Below are positions 1-4,428 of a DNA stretch of 6,705 nucleotides, piece by piece. The notes below the pieces were generated by a model. It made no database searches and had not been told where the DNA came from. It worked only from the letters and a program-made list of their open reading frames with translations. Numbering within the stretch: the first letter of the stretch is position 1; every line of letters starts with the position of its first letter. This stretch comes from DASSHC01 sp035693105 (lineage in GTDB: Bacteria; Chloroflexota; Chloroflexia; Thermomicrobiales; Thermomicrobiaceae): positions 1-6,705 of the forward strand of contig DASSHC010000459.1 of NCBI GenBank assembly GCA_035693105.1, written 5' to 3'. Made by a program: the position numbers and the translations under genes.

Positions 1-339
1 TACCGCATCGCCACCAATCACGCCCTGGCGCATTTCCGCCGCAAGAAGCTGATCCGCTGGGTGCCGCTGGGCAAGCTGCTGGGCACCGGCAACGATCCGC
101 GCAGCGACGACCACGGCGAGTGGGTCGCTACCAGCACCGCGATCGAGGCGGCGCTGGCCAGGTTGGAGCCGCGCGAGCGTGCCTGCTTGCTGCTGAAGGC
201 GGCCGGCTTCTCCAGCCAGGAGATTGGCCAGCAGCTCGGCTGTTCCGAGGGCGCGGCCCGCACGCGCCTCTCCCGCGCTCGCGAGTCGTTCCGGCGTATC
301 TACCATCAGCGCGATCCGGAAAGGCTGGAGGACTCCTAG
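1..339 (+). CDS. ECF-type RNA polymerase sigma factor, C-terminal part (5' end outside window)
   Basis: Frame 1 is open from the first base to a TAG at 337-339 and gives 112 residues. The first residues (YRIATNHALAHFRRKK) look like the end of sigma region 2, the part that melts and reads the -10 element. A variable acidic linker follows (about residues 20-48). Sigma region 4 then spans about 49-101, with LEPRERACLLLKAAGFSSQEIG and the second helix CSEGAARTRLSRAR forming the helix-turn-helix that contacts the -35 element. This order and spacing are typical of extracytoplasmic-function sigma factors, which are about 170-200 residues long, so roughly the first 70-80 residues are missing. The stop codon directly abuts the start of the anti-sigma gene, indicating one operon and probable translational coupling. 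The target promoters and the ECF subgroup cannot be told from this fragment. An internal GTG at 61 could be called as a start, but it would cut off region 2 and is not believed. Confidence 0.93.
   Translation, partial: YRIATNHALAHFRRKKLIRWVPLGKLLGTGNDPRSDDHGEWVATSTAIEAALARLEPRERACLLLKAAGFSSQEIGQQLGCSEGAARTRLSRARESFRRIYHQRDPERLEDS
327..331 (+). promoter_or_regulatory. Ribosome binding site of the anti-sigma gene
   Basis: GGAGG lies 8 nt before the ATG at 340, inside the last codons of the sigma gene. It supports the ATG at 340 as the start and a direct hand-over of ribosomes from the sigma gene. Confidence 0.8.
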
Positions 340-2118
340 ATGCGATGCACCGAAGCGCGCCTCCATCTCTCCGCGCTGCTGGACCAGGAGCTGGCCCCCA
401 AGCAGGCCTGGGCCGTGCGCGCCCACCTGGACACCTGCCCGCGCTGCCGGGCGATCTACCGCGAGTACGCCGCCAACCAGCGCCAGCTCGACGAGCTGCT
501 GCGCGGCGCGCCCTACCTGCCGGTGGCTGGGCGCGTGCTGGCGGCGACGCGGCAGGGGCCACGCCCCGCCGGACCCTCGTGGTTGGCACGCGGCGGAGAG
601 CGGCTGCTGGCCGGGGCGGCGCTGATCGCGTTGGTCGCGCTGGTGATGGCCAGCGCGCTGGCGATCCGCGGCGCTGGGCAGCACCGGATCGTAGAGGCGA
701 CGGCCGCCGCGCCCGCCTCCAGCAGCGCCTTCAGCGCCAGCGCCGGCCAGCCGAGCGCCGGCACGCTCGCGGCAACCGTGGTGCCCACGATCACCCCTGC
801 CGTCGCTGGCTTCGGCGCGCAGGCATCCCCGGCGACGGCCGCCTCCAGCGCCACCCCTGTGTCCGCCCCAGCCGATCCGCGGCTGACCGCGCTGCAGGAG
901 GCCGCCGGGTTCGCGCTCTACGCGCCGGCCTGGCTGCCGCGGGGAGTCGCGCTGGGCGCGACCGAGCCGCCGCAGCAGTTGCCCGGCTTCGTCAGCGTCT
1001 TCCTGGTCTACCACGATGCGAGCGGCAAGCCGCTCTTCAACGTGACCGAGTCCTCGCCCTACCATGAGACGCGCGAGACTATGCCGAGCGAGACCTACGA
1101 CGCCTCGGTCGAGGTGGACCTGGGGCACGGAGTCACGGGCCGCTACTACGAGGCCGTCCACGGCAAGCTCCAGCTCTGGTGGCAGGAGGGCCCGACCTCG
1201 ATCCGGCTTGGGACTGACGCGCTGGCCAAGGACGACCTGCTGCGGATCGCGCGCTCGATGGCGCCGCTCGCCGCCCCGCCGGCCAGCCCGACGCCCGCCG
1301 CCACGCCTACGACCCGAGATCTGGCGGTCTCGCTGGCGCGCAAGGAGATCGTCAACCTCGGCGGCAACGTCAATGCCGCGCCGACGGCGGTGCGCCTCAC
1401 GACCCTGGCCGAGCCGCACGACCTGGGGCTGGCGACCGCGCCAAACGCCGACCTGAGCGCGCCGGTCTGGTCGGTCGAGTTCGCCGACGCCCTGGTGCCG
1501 GAGGGTTGCCCCGGCATCAGCGCCTCGCTCTGCCAGCATGGCCAACTGACCGTGATCGTGACGGCGCAGGATTCACACGTGATCGGCTGGCACGGCGCCG
1601 GCGGCGCCTGGAAGACGCCGGACGAGCCAGCGACGCCGCCAGGCTCCCCCGCGCCGTCGCCCACGCCCGCGCCGCTGGCGCAGGCCGACGCGGTCTGGAC
1701 CGCGGTTGCGCGGGGCGTCGGCGATACCATCAACCCGGTCCTGCGGCCGAGCTTCGTGCCCGCTGGCTTGCAGACGCTCCAGGCCGAGGCCCTTGCGCCC
1801 GGCACATTCAACGTGGTCTACAGTGGACCAGGAACCTATCTGCGGATCGGTGTGGCTGGCTGGAATCCGCCGCTCTGCGGTGACGGCTGCAGCCAGAGCC
1901 AGATCAGCGTGCGCGGCCAGCCTGCCACCCTGCAGGTCAACGACGCTAGCGCCTACCCGGCGAATTACGTCTGGCTCTGGTGGAGCGAGCCGGGCAGCTG
2001 GACGATGCCGGGCCTCAATCAACCACAAGGTATCGACTACCTGATCTCGGCGCAGGGCCTCACGCCGGCCGAGGTGCAGCAGGTGGCCGCCTCGCTCGTC
2101 GCGTTCAGTGCGCCGTGA
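340..2118 (+). CDS. Transmembrane zinc-finger anti-sigma factor with a three-module extracytoplasmic region
   Basis: This 592-residue protein likely holds the adjacent ECF sigma factor inactive at the membrane until an envelope signal arrives. The N-terminal domain (about 1-60) has the zinc-binding anti-sigma motif H29-xxx-C33-xx-C36 in AHLDTCPRCRAIY. One hydrophobic span (about 88-109, LLAGAALIALVALVMASALA) gives a cytoplasmic N-terminus and an exported C-terminus. A low-complexity Ala/Ser/Thr/Pro linker (about 119-180) follows. Module 1 (about 181-308) has LYAPAWLPRGVALG near its start and, near its end, a WW..G.tsIrLGtdaLakddLLRIARSM pattern that resembles DUF4367-type domains of other anti-sigma or membrane proteins. 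After a Pro-rich linker (309-326), module 2 (about 327-424) is unrecognised and holds C390 and C398. After another Pro-rich linker (425-447), module 3 (about 448-587) repeats the module-1 layout: a PSFVPAGLQTL start and a YLISAQGLTPAEVQQVAASL end, with C513 and C517. Most such anti-sigma factors are much shorter. The signal sensed is unknown. Confidence 0.88.
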   Translation: MRCTEARLHLSALLDQELAPKQAWAVRAHLDTCPRCRAIYREYAANQRQLDELLRGAPYLPVAGRVLAATRQGPRPAGPSWLARGGERLLAGAALIALVALVMASALAIRGAGQHRIVEATAAAPASSSAFSASAGQPSAGTLAATVVPTITPAVAGFGAQASPATAASSATPVSAPADPRLTALQEAAGFALYAPAWLPRGVALGATEPPQQLPGFVSVFLVYHDASGKPLFNVTESSPYHETRETMPSETYDASVEVDLGHGVTGRYYEAVHGKLQLWWQEGPTSIRLGTDALAKDDLLRIARSMAPLAAPPASPTPAATPTTRDLAVSLARKEIVNLGGNVNAAPTAVRLTTLAEPHDLGLATAPNADLSAPVWSVEFADALVPEGCPGISASLCQHGQLTVIVTAQDSHVIGWHGAGGAWKTPDEPATPPGSPAPSPTPAPLAQADAVWTAVARGVGDTINPVLRPSFVPAGLQTLQAEALAPGTFNVVYSGPGTYLRIGVAGWNPPLCGDGCSQSQISVRGQPATLQVNDASAYPANYVWLWWSEPGSWTMPGLNQPQGIDYLISAQGLTPAEVQQVAASLVAFSAP

Positions 2119-2174
2119 GGGGCGATCGCGGTCGTAGGGCGCTGGCCTGCCGAGTAGGCTGGACGCCGTTCCAC

Positions 2175-2293
2175 GACGGACCCCTCCACTTCGGTCGGGA
2201 TGACAGGGCAAGTAGGGGGCTGACGACAAAGACATGCCTCGTCGTCAGCCCCGCATTAACCCGGTCATCCCGAGCGCAGTCGCGGGATCCGTC
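2175..2293. repeat. 119-bp imperfect palindrome (MITE/REP-like intergenic element)
   Basis: The outer arms at 2175-2204 and 2264-2293 are inverted copies matching at 25 of 30 positions by my alignment. The innermost 10 bp (TCGGGATGAC and its complement) match perfectly. A perfect 12-bp stem sits at the centre (listed separately), so the element could fold into one long hairpin. It lies between the convergent anti-sigma and M28 genes. The TCATCCCGAGCG-type arm resembles a repeat I recall seeing often between genes in bacterial genomes and metagenomes. That is a recollection, not a search result. No ORF lies inside it and I see no clear target-site duplication. Confidence 0.7.
2216..2252. terminator. 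Perfect 12-bp hairpin at the centre of the palindrome; possible terminator
   Basis: GGGGCTGACGAC at 2216-2227 pairs exactly with GTCGTCAGCCCC at 2241-2252 around a 13-nt loop. It is about 100 bp past the stop of the anti-sigma gene. Neither side has a run of T, so it is not a canonical intrinsic terminator. It may still stall or protect transcripts, or simply be the core of the repeat element. Confidence 0.45.
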
Positions 2294-2327
2294 CTCACCC
2301 AGCACCTACCGTCGTCGATGGCCAGTG

Positions 2328-2355
2328 CCCCTCTCCCAACGCATTGGGAGAGGGG
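2328..2355. terminator. Perfect 12-bp hairpin with CGCA tetraloop between convergent genes
   Basis: CCCCTCTCCCAA at 2328-2339 pairs exactly with TTGGGAGAGGGG at 2344-2355 around a 4-nt loop. Outside it, CCTCACCC at 2293-2300 can also pair with GGGTGAGG at 2359-2366. The hairpin starts 35 bp past the stop of the M28 gene on the minus strand and could end transcripts arriving from either side. No T-run follows on either strand. The sequence CCCCTCTCCCAA...TTGGGAGAGGGGTTGGGGTGAGGGC also looks like a widespread palindromic intergenic repeat, so it may be a repeat first and a terminator second. Confidence 0.55.
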
Positions 2356-2390
2356 TTGGGGTGAGGGCTCCCCGGTCGGAGTGAGGGCCT

Positions 2391-3809
2391 CTACCGCGTC
2401 GACGCCTCCTCGGCGGGGAAGCGCCCGGTGCGCACGATGCGGTCGTGGATGCCGGCTTCCTTGAGCTGGTCGCGCACCTCGTCGATCTCGCGCTGGCGGC
2501 CGGGGAACTGGTCGTCGTTGGCCAGGCGCAGCGCGAGGCGCGCCACCAGGATGGCCGACATCTGCAGGCCGCGCAGTTGCACCTTATCCAGCGTGTCGGC
2601 TTCGGTGTGCCCGTAGCCGCGCCCGACCATGCCGGCGGTCGCGTCGCGGCTATTGAGCGTGCCGTTGGGGATGCCGCGCAACGCGAAGGGGAAGTGGTCG
2701 GAGTGCGAATTCAGCTCGTCACGCAGGCCGAAGTCGTAGTTCAGGTCGCCCTTGAGCCCGCCGAAGAAGTCGGTGACTTCGGGCAGGAGCGAGAGCGTGA
2801 CCTGCTCGGCCCCGCCGCTGCCGCGCCCGGCGCCGTCGAGGTTCATGGCGAAGCGGATGTTCTCGCCCTGGTGCGCGGCGGCGTGGTGCCAGGCGCCCAG
2901 CAACCCGACCTCCTCCGAACCCCAGCAGACCACGCGGACGGTGCGCTTGAGCTGGCCCTTGAGCCGCGCCAGCGCCCGCCCGGCCTCCAGCCCGACGATC
3001 GTGCCGGCGCCGTCGTCGCCGGCGCCCTGGGCGATGTCGTGGCCGTCGTAGTGGCCGCCGATGATCACGATCTGGTTGGGGTACTCGCTGCCGACGATTT
3101 CGCCGATGACGTTGGCGGAGGTCGAGTCGTAGGTCTCGTTCTGGGTCGAGAGCTTGAGGCGCGGCGTGCCGCGCTCGGCCAGGCGGCGGATCAGCTTGCC
3201 GCCCTCGTAGGAGATGCCGATGCCGGGGATCGGCGCCTCGCGGTCGGCGGCGGTCTTGCCGGCTGGGTTGCGCCCGGTGATGCTGCCGGTGATATGCAGC
3301 AGGCCGGGGTTCTGGTTCATGAAGACGACCGCCAGCGCGCCGCGGTCGTAGGCCCAGTTGTACTTGTCGGTGCGGTGGCTCTTGCGCTGGCCGGGCGCGT
3401 TGGTCTCGGCGTCGGTCAGCACGATCTTGCCCTTGATCTGATCGCCCAGCCGCTCGAAGTCGGCCAGCTCGCCCTCGCCGACGTCGACCACGTCCGCCTC
3501 GATGTCGCCGCTGGGGCAGTAGGGCATGGCGATGGCGGAGATCTCGCGCTGCAGCGGCGCGGTCAGCTCCAGGTCGCAGGGGCCACGGCGCCAGCTCGCC
3601 ATCTCGAACTCTTCCAGCCGCACGTTCTGCAGCCCGTACTCCTCCATCTTCTGTTTGAGGAACCGCGCCGCCTGATGCTCCAGCTCGCTCCCGGCGAAGC
3701 GGTGCCCGATATCGTCGCAGAGATGCGCCAGGTTCTTCCAGGCGTCGTCCGAGGTCCAGATCTCGCTGAGAATCGTCTTGTCCATCGCGCGCATCGACTC
3801 GTCGGCCAT
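2391..3809 (-). CDS. M28-family zinc metallopeptidase (carboxypeptidase Q-like) with PA domain
   Basis: This 472-residue protein has the features of a di-zinc exopeptidase that trims amino acids from peptides. A protease-associated domain (about 100-205) contains KGKIVLTDAE, DRGALAVVFMNQNPG and IPGIGISYEGGKLIRRL. The M28 catalytic domain spans about 230-430. The visible metal and catalytic residues are H253 and D255 in GGHYDGHD, D265/D266 in GAGDDGAG, E299-E300 in WGSEEVGLLG (general base and zinc ligand), D325 in NLDGAG and H401 in GHTEADT. All expected positions are present, so it should be active. The HYDGHDIAQGAGDDGAG spacing resembles carboxypeptidase Q-type members more than Aeromonas aminopeptidase-type ones. 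There is no signal peptide or membrane span, unlike many secreted M28 enzymes, so a cytoplasmic location is inferred. The ATG at 3809 has a purine-rich ribosome binding site just upstream; later ATGs at residues 6 and 9 are possible but less well placed. It is convergent with the anti-sigma gene and probably transcribed alone. The substrate is unknown. Confidence 0.93.
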   Translation of the reverse strand: MADESMRAMDKTILSEIWTSDDAWKNLAHLCDDIGHRFAGSELEHQAARFLKQKMEEYGLQNVRLEEFEMASWRRGPCDLELTAPLQREISAIAMPYCPSGDIEADVVDVGEGELADFERLGDQIKGKIVLTDAETNAPGQRKSHRTDKYNWAYDRGALAVVFMNQNPGLLHITGSITGRNPAGKTAADREAPIPGIGISYEGGKLIRRLAERGTPRLKLSTQNETYDSTSANVIGEIVGSEYPNQIVIIGGHYDGHDIAQGAGDDGAGTIVGLEAGRALARLKGQLKRTVRVVCWGSEEVGLLGAWHHAAAHQGENIRFAMNLDGAGRGSGGAEQVTLSLLPEVTDFFGGLKGDLNYDFGLRDELNSHSDHFPFALRGIPNGTLNSRDATAGMVGRGYGHTEADTLDKVQLRGLQMSAILVARLALRLANDDQFPGRQREIDEVRDQLKEAGIHDRIVRTGRFPAEEASTR

Positions 3810-3814
3810 TCCGG

Positions 3815-3823
3815 CTCCCTCCC
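3815..3823 (-). promoter_or_regulatory. Ribosome binding site of the M28 peptidase gene
   Basis: Read on the minus strand this is GGGAGGGAG, ending 5 nt before the ATG at 3809. It supports that ATG as the start. Confidence 0.7.
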
Positions 3824-3850
3824 ATCAGGCATCTGACACTGCGAGGGCAC

Positions 3851-3859
3851 ATTCTAGCA
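3851..3859 (-). promoter_or_regulatory. Candidate extended -10 promoter of the M28 peptidase gene
   Basis: The minus strand reads TGCTAGAAT: an extended -10 TGn followed by TAGAAT, which is 5 of 6 to the TATAAT consensus. It is one of the few AT-richer spots in the area. Transcription would start near 3844, giving a leader of about 35 nt. No -35 hexamer is visible at the usual spacing, where the DNA is GC-rich and lies in the neighbouring inverted repeat. Confidence 0.4.
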
Positions 3860-3866
3860 CCCTTTT

Positions 3867-3914
3867 CGGGAGCGCGGGCGACCCCTGGAGGAGGCCGGCC
3901 TTTCCGCGCTCCCG
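3867..3914. repeat. 11-bp inverted repeat upstream of the M28 gene
   Basis: CGGGAGCGCGG at 3867-3877 is the exact reverse complement of CCGCGCTCCCG at 3904-3914, with a 26-nt spacer that itself contains the palindrome GGCCGGCC (3893-3900). It begins 30 bp past the stop of the small secreted-protein gene and ends 8 bp before the candidate M28 -10 element. It could be the transcription end of the STAND/secreted-protein unit, an operator for the M28 promoter, or both. No T-run follows it on the minus strand (AAAAGGG follows instead), so a classical terminator is not shown. Confidence 0.45.
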
Positions 3915-3944
3915 GCTCACCCCGCCGCACCTGGCCTGGCTCAG

Positions 3945-4361
3945 CTACTGGATGCTCACGAAGCTGACGCCGTTCACGGCGCACCACTGCCGTGTCTCGG
4001 TGACCTTGGCGCGATCGCGTGTCATGCCGAACGCGCACGCCTGGCCAACGCCCTCGCCGAAGGTGGTGAAGCCACGCGCGCTGACCTGTACTGTCCATTG
4101 CTGCAGGCTGCCGCTGCAACGGAGCCGCGTGCGTCCCTCACCCCAGGCGTTCGGCGAGTTCTGGGTGACCGTAATCCGGATGGTGAGGATCTCACCGGCG
4201 GTGCAGGCGATCGGTCCCGTCACGGTCAGCCGGTGGCCGCCGCGGCTCATCGTCACCGTCGGGTTGATCGTGTTTTCCGAAATGGCGGCGAGCGCCGGCT
4301 GGCTGACCATGAGGGCCATCACCAGCGCACCGATCAGGGTCAGAACGATCCTGCGAGCCAT
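3945..4361 (-). CDS. Small secreted four-cysteine protein of unknown function
   Basis: The protein has 138 residues. The N-terminus MARRIVLTLIGALVMALMVS is a clear Sec signal peptide: a basic start, a hydrophobic core, and cleavage likely after QPALA at residue 25. The mature part is about 113 residues, rich in Thr, Val and Gly, with beta-strand-like stretches (HRLTVTGPIAC, LTIRITVTQNSP, WTVQVSARGFTTF) that suggest a small beta-sandwich. It has four cysteines (C53, C82, C109, C127), an even number that fits two disulfides after export. I do not recognise the family. The reading frame continues upstream into the STAND gene, but a strong AAGGAGG ribosome binding site and the signal peptide fix the start at the ATG at 4361. 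The gene starts 67 bp after the STAND gene stop on the same strand with no evident promoter between, so co-transcription is likely. A cell-surface binding or inhibitor-like role is possible but not shown. Confidence 0.85.
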   Translation of the reverse strand: MARRIVLTLIGALVMALMVSQPALAAISENTINPTVTMSRGGHRLTVTGPIACTAGEILTIRITVTQNSPNAWGEGRTRLRCSGSLQQWTVQVSARGFTTFGEGVGQACAFGMTRDRAKVTETRQWCAVNGVSFVSIQ

Positions 4362-4367
4362 CGACAA

Positions 4368-4374
4368 CCTCCTT
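4368..4374 (-). promoter_or_regulatory. Strong ribosome binding site of the small secreted protein
   Basis: The minus strand reads AAGGAGG, 6 nt before the ATG at 4361. This near-perfect Shine-Dalgarno decides the start against the longer upstream reading frame. The rest of the 67-bp gap (4362-4428) holds no recognisable promoter or hairpin. Confidence 0.85.
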
Positions 4375-4428
4375 GCTGCAACGCACACCACGCTGCCGAG
4401 CCCGGTGACGCGTTCGCCCGCGTCGCCC

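Noticed and set aside
120..1067. 315-codon plus-strand open frame across the sigma/anti-sigma junction
   Set aside because: It is an out-of-frame Arg/Ala-rich shadow of the sigma and anti-sigma genes, both of which have clear family motifs in their own frames.
2361..2388. Short direct repeat GTGAGGGC at 2361-2368 and 2381-2388 as a target-site duplication
   Set aside because: The two copies are only 20 bp apart and do not flank any element, so chance or simple local duplication explains them.
2445..3836. 463-codon open frame on the plus strand opposite the M28 gene
   Set aside because: It is antisense to a gene with complete catalytic motifs. Its product is a Val/Ala/Gly/Asp-rich string with no domain pattern, as expected from third-position GC bias. 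No ribosome binding site supports it.
3867..3914. Calling the inverted repeat a rho-independent terminator
   Set aside because: The loop is long (26 nt) and no T-run follows the stem on the minus strand, so only the inverted repeat itself is reported.
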